This document shows positions 41,269 to 50,592 of a stretch of 54,535 bases of DNA, one piece after another. This DNA comes from Candidatus Melainabacteria bacterium (GTDB taxonomy: Bacteria > Cyanobacteriota > Vampirovibrionia > LMEP-6097), in NCBI GenBank assembly GCA_005110385.1, contig DUDT01000011.1, forward strand, positions 1 to 54,535, written 5' to 3'. The translations under genes were made by a program, and so were the position numbers. The notes below the pieces were generated by a model. It was not told the DNA's origin. It saw only the letters and a program-made list of their open reading frames with translations, and ran no database searches. Within the stretch, counting starts at the first letter, position 1. Each line of letters opens with the position of its first letter.

Positions 41269-42489
41269 GTGAGTAAAAGTAAAAATTGGGGTTTTGAGAC
41301 AAGAGCGATTTTAAAAGGGCAGAGTCCAGATCCTAGTACTGGAGCCACTATAATCCCTATATATCAGACTTCTACTTTTACTCTTGATGGTATTGGCAAG
41401 AATAAGGGCTATTGTTATTCGCGTACTGGGAATCCTACTCGCTCAGCTGCGGCTGAGTGCTTAGCTTCCCTCGAAGACGCTAAGTTTGGTTTTATTTATC
41501 CATCTGGTATCGCTGCTATTAATTCCGCTCTTCAGCTTTTTAAACCAGGTGACCATATAGTTACTTGTCAGGATCTATACGGTGGTGCTCATCGCTTATT
41601 TACACAGATCCTTACACCACTTGGCATGGAATTTACTTTTGCTGACGCTCGCTATACAGATGAAATTATTAAAGCTATTAAACCTAATACGAAATTAGTC
41701 TGGTTAGAGACTCCCAGCAATCCCATGATGCATCTTTGCGATATAGAAGCTGTAGTAGCTCGTGTTAAAGAAATTAATACTAAAGAAAACAGAAAAATAT
41801 TTATTGCTTGTGATAATACCTTCGCTTCTCCATACATTCAAAGGCCTTTAAACCTAGGTGTGGATTTGGTTATGCATAGCTGTACTAAGTATCTAGGTGG
41901 TCATTCTGATCTACTCTTAGGTGCATTAGTTACTCGAGATGAACAGATCGCTGAGAGACTAGCTTATTTACAGAATGCAACAGGTTCTATCGCTGGGCCT
42001 TTTGATTGCTGGCTATTAATGAGAGGCATGAAAACCTTAGCAGTGAGAATGAAACAGCATCATGCTAACTCTTTAGAGATAGCTAAATGGCTAGAGAAGA
42101 ATCCTAGAGTACTTAAGGTAAACTGTCCGGCTCTAGAATCTAATCCACAGAACGCTCTTTATAAAAAACAGATGGATTTATACAATGGTATGCTGTCTTT
42201 TGAGCTAGATAGTGATTTCGATTCAGTAAAAGCCATGGTAGAAAAATTTGAAATATTTCAGTTAGCAGAGTCTTTAGGTGGTGTTGAAAGTTTGATCTGT
42301 CATCCACCAAGCATGACTCATGCAGCAGTTCCAGTAGAAAGAAGGCTGGAATTAGGTATTAAAGATACTTTAATTAGGCTTTCTATCGGAATAGAAGATG
42401 TGAAGGATCTTTTAGCAGATCTTGAACAAGCCTTCGCTTCTCTACCGAGTAGAGCGGAGCTGTTATCAAACCTACAAGCTCAAGGCTAA
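41269..42489 (+). CDS. Cys/Met metabolism PLP-dependent enzyme (cystathionine gamma-synthase/lyase type)
   Basis: 406 residues. The GTG start has a GAGG site 8-10 bases upstream. The aspartate-aminotransferase-fold family signatures are complete: YSRTGNPTRSAAAECLA, YPSGIAAINSALQLF, QDLYGGAHRLFTQIL, LETPSNPMMHL, IACDNTFASPY and the PLP Lys207 in VMHSCTKYLGGHSDLL. Synthase and lyase cannot be separated from sequence alone. No other methionine gene is near. It is followed 13 bp later by the M24 peptidase. Confidence 0.93.
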   Translation: MSKSKNWGFETRAILKGQSPDPSTGATIIPIYQTSTFTLDGIGKNKGYCYSRTGNPTRSAAAECLASLEDAKFGFIYPSGIAAINSALQLFKPGDHIVTCQDLYGGAHRLFTQILTPLGMEFTFADARYTDEIIKAIKPNTKLVWLETPSNPMMHLCDIEAVVARVKEINTKENRKIFIACDNTFASPYIQRPLNLGVDLVMHSCTKYLGGHSDLLLGALVTRDEQIAERLAYLQNATGSIAGPFDCWLLMRGMKTLAVRMKQHHANSLEIAKWLEKNPRVLKVNCPALESNPQNALYKKQMDLYNGMLSFELDSDFDSVKAMVEKFEIFQLAESLGGVESLICHPPSMTHAAVPVERRLELGIKDTLIRLSIGIEDVKDLLADLEQAFASLPSRAELLSNLQAQG

Positions 42490-42502
42490 TGACCGCAGTG
42501 TT

Positions 42503-43678
42503 ATGTTAAAAACTAAAATCACGGATTACTCTATTAGCAAAGAAGAATATAAATCTCGCTGCAAAAAGGTCTTAGACTTTATTTCTCAGGTAACTGAAGG
42601 TAAAGCTGAATCAGCTAAAGATTTAAGGAAATTAGTTTTAAGATCTGGTTCAGAACAGGTTTTCAGCAATGATGTACACTATCCTTTTAGAGTTAATAGT
42701 GATTTCTATTATTTAACGGGTTTTACGGAATCTGAGGCTGTACTTATTTTAGATCCTAAGGCTGATAATCCACTCACACTGTATATTAAACAGGCAGATG
42801 AAAACATGATTATTTGGGAGGGGGAAAGAGAGACTGTAAGTTCTGCTACAGATAAGTATTCAGTGGATGTCGTTTATGACATTAAAGATTTAAAAGATGA
42901 GGATCTAATTCTTGATGAGGCTTTCCAAGAGAAGGTTTTAAAATTTATTCATTCGCTAAGGGCGATTAAATCTTCAGCCGAACTTAATATTATGCGTCGC
43001 GCAAATGAGATAGCCATACAAGCTCATTCTATGATTCCAGATTTACTCTGCTCTGGCGTCTATGAATACGAGATAGAAGCACAGCTCAATAACGTATTTC
43101 GCTCTCAGGGAGCTAATGGCTGGTCTTATCCCGCGATAGTCGCTTCTGGGAAAAATTCTTGTATACTGCATTACATTAAAAATAATCAGAAAATGATGGC
43201 TGGAGATTTAGTCTTAATCGATGCTGGAGCTGAATTTAATTATTATGCAAGTGACATCACTAGGGTTTTTCCTGTGGAAGGCAGTTTTAATGATGAACAG
43301 AGAGATATTTATGATTTAGTTTTAAAATGCCAAGAGGAAGTCATTCGCATCATAAAAGCAGGTATACCGATGAATCTACTTCAGGAAAAAGCTTTTAGTG
43401 TTCTAGGTGAAGGTTTACAAGATCTTAAATACATTAAGGATAAAAATAATCTTGATGAGGTTAAGAAGTATTTTATGCACGGCATCGGTCACTCATTAGG
43501 GATAGATGTTCATGATCCAGGAGTGGATCGTAAAACAGATATATTAATTGAAGGCATGGTAATAACCATTGAGCCGGGTCTCTATGTCCGAGAGAGGGCT
43601 ATAGGCGTAAGAATAGAAGATAATATAGTAGTGACTCGCTCGGGTTATGAAAATTTAACCGCGGGTTTGAATAAATAA
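42503..43678 (+). CDS. pepP: Xaa-Pro aminopeptidase (peptidase M24)
   Basis: 391 residues from the ATG at 42503; a longer frame from 42422 overlaps the upstream gene and is rejected. N-terminal creatinase-like domain (HYPFRVNSDFYYLTGFTESE), then the metallopeptidase fold. The five metal ligands are in place: LIDAGAEFNYYASDITRVFP (two Asp), HGIGHSLGIDVHDPG (His), GMVITIEPGLYV (Glu) and GVRIEDNIVVT (Glu). It cleaves N-terminal residues before proline. The pepP symbol rests on family resemblance. Confidence 0.92.
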   Translation: MLKTKITDYSISKEEYKSRCKKVLDFISQVTEGKAESAKDLRKLVLRSGSEQVFSNDVHYPFRVNSDFYYLTGFTESEAVLILDPKADNPLTLYIKQADENMIIWEGERETVSSATDKYSVDVVYDIKDLKDEDLILDEAFQEKVLKFIHSLRAIKSSAELNIMRRANEIAIQAHSMIPDLLCSGVYEYEIEAQLNNVFRSQGANGWSYPAIVASGKNSCILHYIKNNQKMMAGDLVLIDAGAEFNYYASDITRVFPVEGSFNDEQRDIYDLVLKCQEEVIRIIKAGIPMNLLQEKAFSVLGEGLQDLKYIKDKNNLDEVKKYFMHGIGHSLGIDVHDPGVDRKTDILIEGMVITIEPGLYVRERAIGVRIEDNIVVTRSGYENLTAGLNK

Positions 43679-43714
43679 GAGACCTTCCTTAATTAAGAAA
43701 AGAATATTTAAAAC

Positions 43715-44551
43715 TCAAGGCAGTAAACTAATGGCGTTAGCGTGATTCTCGCTTACTTGTGTTAACATAGACATCGCTGACTTTTCTATAAATTCTTTTT
43801 TTATGCCATTAAGGAAAAGATTTAATTTCGCATCACTCAAATTTGATTTAGTAGAAAGATTCCGAATAACAGTTTCTAGCTGCTTATAATAAGCAAGGAT
43901 AGCAGCTTGCAATTCTAAAGCGTGTTTCTCCATGCGGTGAATATTTTGATTAAGCTTTGAAAAATCATCAGGATTTTTACTTTTAGCCAGTTCTCTTAGT
44001 GGTACGCTCAAGCCACTTACAAGATTGCCCTCAGAGCTTATATCTTCGATATTAAAATCTATGCTAGATTCTAGCTGCCCGCCATTTTCAAGATTACGAA
44101 AATCGATAATAAAATTAGAGCTGTTTTTTTGCCAGAGTTTAATATCTTTTAAAAAGCTGCCATCTACTAATTTTTGGGAATTAAACTCAGATTGGTTTTT
44201 AATATTTTCGATCTCATTAATTAAACTGTTAGTGTCAGAGTGAGGTTTAGCTAAGGCTGATACTATATCTTGAACAGAATTTAAATTAAAAAGTACTGTA
44301 CTAATGATATTAATACCATCATCTAAGCCCATTAAAATTTCAAAAAAATATTTCTTAGCTAAATGATCTTCACTAATAGATAAGCTCGCCGAATCGTCAT
44401 CAAGACGATTAATTTTAATGTTTTCGGTAATTTTATTTACCGTTTTTTTAGAACTCAATTCTGAAACAGCAGCGGTAGAACTGTTTGAGAATCTGCTTCT
44501 GTAGTCGGTGTTTATCTGCATTAACGCTGGTAAAGAAAAATCTTTCTCCAC
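43715..44551 (-). CDS. Flagellin-like protein, short and divergent
   Basis: 278 residues. The N-terminal half matches the flagellin D0/D1 pattern: INRLDDDSASLSISEDHLAK, GLDDGINIISTVLFNLNSVQ, and then DIVSALA with LINEIENIKNQSEFNSQKLV. The C-terminus matches the other D1/D0 strand: LETVIRNLSTKSNLSDAKLN and EKSAMSMLTQVSENHANAIS, ending LLP. The hypervariable middle is nearly absent. The usual N-terminal MALxINTN is replaced by MEKDFSLPALMQINTDYRSR. It could be a minor flagellin or a hook-filament junction protein (FlgL-type). It lies alone, not with other flagellar genes. Confidence 0.82.
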   Translation of the reverse strand: MEKDFSLPALMQINTDYRSRFSNSSTAAVSELSSKKTVNKITENIKINRLDDDSASLSISEDHLAKKYFFEILMGLDDGINIISTVLFNLNSVQDIVSALAKPHSDTNSLINEIENIKNQSEFNSQKLVDGSFLKDIKLWQKNSSNFIIDFRNLENGGQLESSIDFNIEDISSEGNLVSGLSVPLRELAKSKNPDDFSKLNQNIHRMEKHALELQAAILAYYKQLETVIRNLSTKSNLSDAKLNLFLNGIKKEFIEKSAMSMLTQVSENHANAISLLP

Positions 44552-44600
44552 ATAGCTTCTAATCGGTTAAAAAAAATAAAACTTTAGAAATAAAATAAAA

Positions 44601-44623
44601 TTCAGCTGAAAAAATTAGCTGAA
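44601..44623 (-). terminator. Possible terminator after the 677-residue secreted protein gene
   Basis: TTCAGCT (44601-44607) pairs with AGCTGAA (44617-44623); on the minus strand the stem is followed by a T-rich run (TTTTATTTTATTTC). It lies between the genes at 44551 and 44659. Weak stem, moderate support. Confidence 0.45.
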
Positions 44624-44658
44624 AATCTATTTTTAAATAGGGTCTAGACTAAAAACCC

Positions 44659-46692
44659 TTAATTAAAGATACGGATGTAAACTAATGGTGTAGTTAAACT
44701 ATCGTTAATAACCTCTAACTCAATAAGATTAATTTTAGTACCATCGTATGCCCCTGTAAGAGTCTGAAAATAACTAGGTAGAATTATATTAAAATTACCA
44801 CTCAGCTCTAGTAGAATCCTGTTACCTTGCTTTAAATTACTTGCAGTGAAACTAGTGTTCGCTGTCATTACTTTAGTTAAGAAACTCTGATTAATAGTGA
44901 AGTCTAGATTAACGCCACCAAGAATCTGTTTATCAGTAGTGAATTGAGTTTTAGAGTCTAATAGATCCTTTAGGACTTTACCTTGATTTGCACTTAAGGG
45001 TTTATCAACATTAGTGCTGATAAGATTATTCGCTATGTCAAATTTTACAAGCTTGCCACCAAGAACGGTAGTTAAGTTATTAATATTTACGATGTCGCGG
45101 TTTGGCAGCCTATTTTTATTAATTACTCCACTTGTAACTTTAGTAGCAGAGAGGTCTGCTGCTATTTTAGTGTCGTCTAAAGTGTTATTAGCTATATCAA
45201 TGCCTTGGATAGTACCATTAATAATATTACTAGTAGTTACAGAGTTGTTAGGTAGAAGGTCATCAGTGGTAGCTAAGGTTCCACTGATAGGTAAAATGTA
45301 CTCAGAATTATTCTGGCTAGTAAGAGTTATATTATGAGAGCCTTGCATTACTAGATTTTTATTAGATAGTTCATTTTTAAGGAAAATCGCACCGATATCG
45401 GCTGGTAACCTTTCTTGACTTAGCGTACCTGCATTTATATTAGAGACATTAGTAAAAAAGACTGGGGATTTATTATCTAGTAAATTAGCATCAAGACTAC
45501 CGACTAAATTTGCTGTTGGAGCAGTACTCGGAGCATTAGGGTTCGTCGGATCTAATAAAATAAAACGTCTAACACCACCACTAGTAAAATAAAGACCTGT
45601 ACCTGTAAATTCAAAAGCGCCATTCATAAGAGTTGGAGCTAGGTTCGCATCTCTTAAAGCGATTTGAGGAATATTACTCGCGCCGATATCTAACTGAGAT
45701 AGTGAACCAGAGCTGGTTTTAATACCTACTTCACCAGATTTTTTCGCTCTTAATATAGGTGTCGCATCATTGACCTGAATAGTAAACTCATCCGTAGCAG
45801 CTTTATATGTTAAATCAGCATGATCTGGATTTAAACCTATTCTTAGAGTATTAGTCGTTAAGAGTGGACTGCTTAAAGTTTCTGGCACTGTCATTACTGT
45901 AATATCATTATCTATAACAAACTTAGGGGCTGGTCTTTTAATCTTTTCTCTGTCTTTACCTGGTTGAACCGGGATTTGGATTTTAAAAGCACCATCAGAT
46001 TCATTGACTACATATGTTTGATTTGCTTTTCTGCGCCTGTCTGATTCGAAAACTAGTTTTTTAAAAAATAGAGCTTCTACATTACAGTCATCAAGACCAC
46101 TATCATTACATCTATAACCAGGTATTATTTCGGTCGCAGTCGTAGAGCTGGTGTCGCTCAGTAAACTAGTACCACTTACGAAACTAGAAGATGTAAGGGT
46201 GCTATTAGCAGTGAACTGACCAGAACTATTAAGATTCGCTCTGTAAAGCGCAGCTAAACCACCGCTAGAATCATGGACCGCTATATAAAGCTGCCTATTA
46301 CCATTCTTAGGAATAAGACGCAGAATTACTTTCTGATCTCTAATATTAGCTTTATAAACGGGAAAATCAATTTTAGTATCAGCGATAATTCGGTTTTGAT
46401 TGGAAACTATCTCGTATGCAAGGATTCTATAAGTCGGGGAGTTATTAACCTTTAAAGGTCTAGTATCTAAAGTACATAGTATATGAGGAGCTTCTTCTGG
46501 CAAGCTCTGATTAATATCTTCAACACTGATTTTAAGGTTAATGCCACAGTTACCCGCGAGACACTCTAGATCAGTCTTGGGATTAGCTGCTGAAATAGGC
46601 TTCAGCGATAAGCTTAAAAGTAGAATAATTAAAACTATTAATACCGCATCTGTGCGTTTGAGATATTCATTTACATTATGGTAATTTTTCAT
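44659..46692 (-). CDS. Secreted protein with phage-tail-fibre-like segments
   Basis: 677 residues; GGGGAGAG precedes the ATG by five bases. A signal anchor (AVLIVLIILLLSLSLKPISA-A) is followed by CLAGNCGINLKISVEDINQS, shared with the larger gene upstream (CVSGECSLALQVNDNDLSKV). Residues about 400-600 carry repeats familiar from phage tail fibres: INAGTLSQERLPADIGA, NNTLDDTKIAADLSATKVTS, GVINKNRLPN and PLSANQGKVLKDLLDS. The C-terminus (LKQGNRILLELSGNFNIILP) is a beta-type cap. It is 12 bp after its paralogue, so the two form an operon. A host- or surface-binding fibre is plausible but inferred. Confidence 0.8.
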   Translation of the reverse strand: MKNYHNVNEYLKRTDAVLIVLIILLLSLSLKPISAANPKTDLECLAGNCGINLKISVEDINQSLPEEAPHILCTLDTRPLKVNNSPTYRILAYEIVSNQNRIIADTKIDFPVYKANIRDQKVILRLIPKNGNRQLYIAVHDSSGGLAALYRANLNSSGQFTANSTLTSSSFVSGTSLLSDTSSTTATEIIPGYRCNDSGLDDCNVEALFFKKLVFESDRRRKANQTYVVNESDGAFKIQIPVQPGKDREKIKRPAPKFVIDNDITVMTVPETLSSPLLTTNTLRIGLNPDHADLTYKAATDEFTIQVNDATPILRAKKSGEVGIKTSSGSLSQLDIGASNIPQIALRDANLAPTLMNGAFEFTGTGLYFTSGGVRRFILLDPTNPNAPSTAPTANLVGSLDANLLDNKSPVFFTNVSNINAGTLSQERLPADIGAIFLKNELSNKNLVMQGSHNITLTSQNNSEYILPISGTLATTDDLLPNNSVTTSNIINGTIQGIDIANNTLDDTKIAADLSATKVTSGVINKNRLPNRDIVNINNLTTVLGGKLVKFDIANNLISTNVDKPLSANQGKVLKDLLDSKTQFTTDKQILGGVNLDFTINQSFLTKVMTANTSFTASNLKQGNRILLELSGNFNIILPSYFQTLTGAYDGTKINLIELEVINDSLTTPLVYIRIFN

Positions 46693-46704
46693 TTTTTCTC
46701 TCCC

Positions 46705-49548
46705 CTAGAATAAATTAAAATAGCTATTAATATTAGCTTCTATACTCTGTCTTGATACATCGGTGAGTACTCGATTATATATTCTAATTTCTTGGACTGT
46801 CATACTAGCATAGCCATTATTTATACTAGAGTTTCTACCGATGACCAAAGGCTGATTATCGGCGACTCCTGAAGATGGAAGATCAGCTGTATTTTTTAGA
46901 GTTGAGTCTATAAAGATTCTTGATTCTTGATCAGCTTCATTATAAATATAACTGAATAAATATGAATTATTTAGAAGTAAGCTAGATGAAACTACTGTCT
47001 GTGAGCTAAATCCATTAGCGGCAGCGATATCACTATCGTCTTCAAAGAAAAGACCTTTAATTTTACCATCAGCAAAAGAGCCTTGATTAAAGATGTAGTT
47101 ATTGTTTTCATCTTGAATTAAAGAAGTAGTCGCAGCTACGGTTAAGGATGAAAATGATGGAGTGATCTGCAGATTAGAGTTTTGTAAGAAATCATCGACG
47201 AAAGCTATAGCTGGCAAACCATTATCACTAAGTAAGATAGAACCACCTGAAACTATCTGAGGCTGAAGAAAACTATTGCTTTGTTCTACGTCATAAGCAT
47301 TTAAAGATTGGTCATACCATTTAGTTACGAAGGCATTATTAGATCCTGTAAATAATTGAAGCGAGGCTGTATCAAGATTTCCAGCATTGGTAAAATATAT
47401 ATCTTGTTCGGCGTTATCGTTACTGCGTCTAACTCGCATGCAAGGACCATTATAAGCGGGGTTAACTTTCCTTACTGAGAGAAGCAAATTTACTAGAGGG
47501 AGATTAAAGATCTTCATATTCACTCTTTGATTTGGGAATGTTGAATTCAGAACCTCTAAGTAAACTACATTGACGGTATCTTGGTTATAAGAGCCTTCTA
47601 TAAGATTAAAGTAAGAAGGAAAGGCAGGAGTGTCTCCCTGAAGTATTAAATAGGCCTTATGACCTTGAACTAAATTAATTGCGGTGAAATTAGTTGCAGG
47701 ACCTACTGTCTTTTTAAATACACTGTGGTACTTAGTGAAATCGATAACATTCGTGGCTAAATTTTGGTTAATAGTGTTAAAGCCTTGTGGTAAAGCATCG
47801 ATCTGGTTTTTTAAAATTCTTCCTTGGTTAGCACTTAAGGCTTTATCTGTAGAGAAAGAAAGAAGATCGTTTACGACATCTGTTGATTCGATTTTATCTG
47901 CGAGTGAAACGCTTAGATTGTTAACGTTACTAATCTCTTGATTCGGTAATCTCGCAGGGCTGATTAAGCCAGTGTTTATATCAGAAGCGTCTAAACTGAG
48001 AATCTTAGAGTTGTTGACCGCTTGATTAGAAAAATCTTCAGCTAATAGATTTTCATCTAGTATCTGTGTAGTGCTCACGGTATTAGGGCCTAGTACTACA
48101 GCTAAATCTGCAAGTGTTGCAAGAGTGCCTGTCGGAGCAAGAGGTAAGTTAAGCAAAGCGTCTGCCTGAGAGGTTAGTGTTACATTATGCCCGCCTCTCA
48201 TGGTTAAAGAGTTATTAATATTTTCATTAAATAATCTCTCTATTTGAAGATTAGGAGGCAAGAGTGAAGCATTAATTATGCCAGTATCAAAATTACTTGC
48301 ATTTTGGAAAAACAAGGGATCTTTAGATTGGAGGGTCGCTGCATTACCTGCTAAGAGTGCTTTGACGTTCGCAACATTTGCTGCCTGTGCCAACTGTGCT
48401 GCTGTACTTTGCATAATAAGCTCTCTTTGGCCATTCGCTGTAAAGTAGAGATTATTATTGTCAAATTCAAAAGAACCATTACGAATAGGTGTGATTAGTG
48501 GGGAACTACTAAAGCGCATACTTGGCGTGGTACCGATTTCATCAGTGTCTAAATCCAAGGTCGCTTTAGGTTCTTTACCATTAAAGCTTACGGTGTTAGA
48601 TCTAAGAACTAACGGTAATGCGGAGTTCGACACTGTTAACTCAAGTTCCTTATTAACTTCATCTATCGCAAAATTAGTCAAGGAGCTAGATCCAAGGTTA
48701 AGTTCATCTACTTGACTTAAAGTAACAGGTTGATTATTAACTAAACTAGGATCTTGAACTACATTCGGGTTATCTGCACCAATAAAAGTATCTCTTAAAC
48801 TCGATGAAAGCCTTTCTTGGCGTGATTTCCTTGAAGCCACGACTGGTATTCTTAATTTAATCGTGCCATCAGCTTCTTTTAAAATAGATGTTTTATTAGG
48901 ATTTTGAACAGTACTAGACTCTACTGAAAATTTATGGAAGAAAAGTTCCTGTAAATTACAGTCATTAAATTTATTATCAGGGCATGATGTTGAGTTTAAA
49001 ACACTATTCGGGAAGCTAACTCCTAGCTGAGGCGACACAAGACTACTGAGGCTCTGACCATAAATAGCAGCAGAGCTAGCCTGCTTATTAGGAGATAGTG
49101 TGCCATAACCATTCAAGGTAACCCTGTAGGTAGAGGATAGACTGCCATTAGTCTTATAGACATCCATCCAGAAAATTTTAGTTCCTAAAAACTGAGGTGT
49201 ATCAAGAATTAAAACTACATTTTTTCTTTTAGCTGCTTTCGGTGAAATAGCTATGCTATGTGTAGATATTACTTCTGAACCACTAGAATTTTTGTTATAA
49301 ACTAATATTTTAAAATGCTCTGACTGAGAACCTTGCACTAGTAAAGGTTCCGTGTTGAGTTGAATTCTATAACCAGGATATGAGTCTGGGAATACTTTGC
49401 TTAGATCATTGTCATTGACTTGCAAAGCAAGAGAGCATTCTCCACTAACGCACTCAGCTGCTATGTAGGCTGCTAAAGTTTTTGGCGTATTTGTAATTAA
49501 AAATAATACTAGGATTAATACGAAAGATATCTTATTTAGAACTCTCAC
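46705..49548 (-). CDS. Secreted protein, tail-fibre-like segments plus C-terminal concanavalin/arabinofuranosidase-like domain
   Basis: 947 residues from a GTG start. A signal peptide (ISFVLILVLFLITNTPKTLA-A) leads to ECVSGECSLALQVNDND, the same module as in the 677-residue gene. The middle repeats it: NASNFDTGIINASLLPPNLQ, ILSLDASDINTGLISPARLP and DKALSANQGRILKNQIDA. The extra C-terminal ~270 residues have YNGPCMRVRRSNDNAEQDIY, FVTKWYDQSLNAYDVEQSNS and LVIGRNSSINNGYASM, then VQEIRIYNRVL, which resemble the arabinofuranosidase-B/LamG-type beta-sandwich found in surface carbohydrate binders. Operon with the gene downstream. Function inferred only. Confidence 0.8.
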   Translation of the reverse strand: MRVLNKISFVLILVLFLITNTPKTLAAYIAAECVSGECSLALQVNDNDLSKVFPDSYPGYRIQLNTEPLLVQGSQSEHFKILVYNKNSSGSEVISTHSIAISPKAAKRKNVVLILDTPQFLGTKIFWMDVYKTNGSLSSTYRVTLNGYGTLSPNKQASSAAIYGQSLSSLVSPQLGVSFPNSVLNSTSCPDNKFNDCNLQELFFHKFSVESSTVQNPNKTSILKEADGTIKLRIPVVASRKSRQERLSSSLRDTFIGADNPNVVQDPSLVNNQPVTLSQVDELNLGSSSLTNFAIDEVNKELELTVSNSALPLVLRSNTVSFNGKEPKATLDLDTDEIGTTPSMRFSSSPLITPIRNGSFEFDNNNLYFTANGQRELIMQSTAAQLAQAANVANVKALLAGNAATLQSKDPLFFQNASNFDTGIINASLLPPNLQIERLFNENINNSLTMRGGHNVTLTSQADALLNLPLAPTGTLATLADLAVVLGPNTVSTTQILDENLLAEDFSNQAVNNSKILSLDASDINTGLISPARLPNQEISNVNNLSVSLADKIESTDVVNDLLSFSTDKALSANQGRILKNQIDALPQGFNTINQNLATNVIDFTKYHSVFKKTVGPATNFTAINLVQGHKAYLILQGDTPAFPSYFNLIEGSYNQDTVNVVYLEVLNSTFPNQRVNMKIFNLPLVNLLLSVRKVNPAYNGPCMRVRRSNDNAEQDIYFTNAGNLDTASLQLFTGSNNAFVTKWYDQSLNAYDVEQSNSFLQPQIVSGGSILLSDNGLPAIAFVDDFLQNSNLQITPSFSSLTVAATTSLIQDENNNYIFNQGSFADGKIKGLFFEDDSDIAAANGFSSQTVVSSSLLLNNSYLFSYIYNEADQESRIFIDSTLKNTADLPSSGVADNQPLVIGRNSSINNGYASMTVQEIRIYNRVLTDVSRQSIEANINSYFNLF

Positions 49549-49628
49549 TTTTTGACCCGCCCCTTATTGATTTGTTTTGCTGTAGTTTCTTAACATTAAA
49601 CATTTTTTAACAGAATACATATTAGCAC

Positions 49629-49688
49629 ATTCGAGAATATTATCTCGAATCTTTCTACCTCCATACAACTCGCGATATTATCTTGAAT
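49629..49688. promoter_or_regulatory. Two copies of an ATATTATCTYGAAT motif, one palindromic
   Basis: ATTCGAGAATATTATCTCGAAT (49629-49650) is an 8-bp-arm inverted repeat without a T-run. Its right part recurs as ATATTATCTTGAAT at 49675-49688. They sit upstream of the secreted-protein operon and downstream of DUF2797. Function unknown; an operator fits. Confidence 0.4.
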
Positions 49689-49699
49689 TTATGTATTAA

Positions 49700-50542
49700 C
49701 TAATTTATTTCCAGAGAAACCCTGTAACCCGCATATTTTCTTATATTAATAACCCCAGTATCAAAAATTAGGTACTGTCCCTTTATGCCGAGTAAAGTTC
49801 CTTCTAATTTAGGATTTTTATCTAGATTAAAGCTATTAACTTTTTTAGGAAACTCTATTACAGGATATTTAATCTCTAATTCACTAGTATCTAAATCTAT
49901 AAATTCTGCATCACCGAGTTCTAAATTGTTTTTAAGTAAATCACTAATATTATCTAATAGCTTTGGTTTCAGTTCCGCTAGGCTAGTTTCTTCATATTCG
50001 TTTTTCAACATTTTTCGCCAGTCGGTCTTATCTTTCATAGACTTAGCTAACTCAACTTCTATTAAGCCTGCGAATTTCCGTCTTTTTACTAAGAGTAGTC
50101 TTTGTGCTTTAACTGCACCTTGGTCTATCCATCTATGAATTTCGTTATTACCACGAGTTATTCCAATTTTCACTGAACTAGTCAGTGAAATATAAATGCT
50201 GTGCGGAATATTACAGTAATTCATCGCAAAATTATTATCCCTGCATGTACCTTCGTCAAAATGACAGAGCTCGGGCTTAACTATGCACATGTCGCATTCG
50301 GCGAGCTTTTGGAAGCAAGGATAACAGTAGCCCTGATTAAAAGATTTTTTTATAGAACGATTACAGGAGACACAGTTAATCTCACCAGTAAAATTTAAAC
50401 TAAGTTTTTTCCCTAAAAACTCATTTAATGCAAGTGAAGAGCCTGCTAATTCAGTATCAATATTCAGTGGCATGGCATATTCTGCGATTCCAGCCTCGCC
50501 TAATTTAGTCTTCATTTTTCTTAAGAAAGTTAAAATCTGCAC
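49700..50542 (-). CDS. DUF2797 family zinc-ribbon protein
   Basis: 280 residues from the GTG at 50542; the conserved LRKMKT segment right after it supports this start. The N-terminal zinc ribbon has paired cysteines (CVSCNRSIKKSFNQGYCYPC), with more Cys in CDMCIVKPELCHFDEGTCRD. Next comes IYISLTSSVKIGITRGNNEI, a GIY-YIG-like strand-helix, and the C-terminal end is IKGQYLIFDTGVINIRKYAGY. The family is widespread and uncharacterised. The gene diverges from the binding-protein gene at 50593. Confidence 0.9.
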   Translation of the reverse strand: MQILTFLRKMKTKLGEAGIAEYAMPLNIDTELAGSSLALNEFLGKKLSLNFTGEINCVSCNRSIKKSFNQGYCYPCFQKLAECDMCIVKPELCHFDEGTCRDNNFAMNYCNIPHSIYISLTSSVKIGITRGNNEIHRWIDQGAVKAQRLLLVKRRKFAGLIEVELAKSMKDKTDWRKMLKNEYEETSLAELKPKLLDNISDLLKNNLELGDAEFIDLDTSELEIKYPVIEFPKKVNSFNLDKNPKLEGTLLGIKGQYLIFDTGVINIRKYAGYRVSLEIN

Positions 50543-50592
50543 AAATGACTATTATAAAGCGTATCTAATTTATAATAGTAATAGTTACTCGT

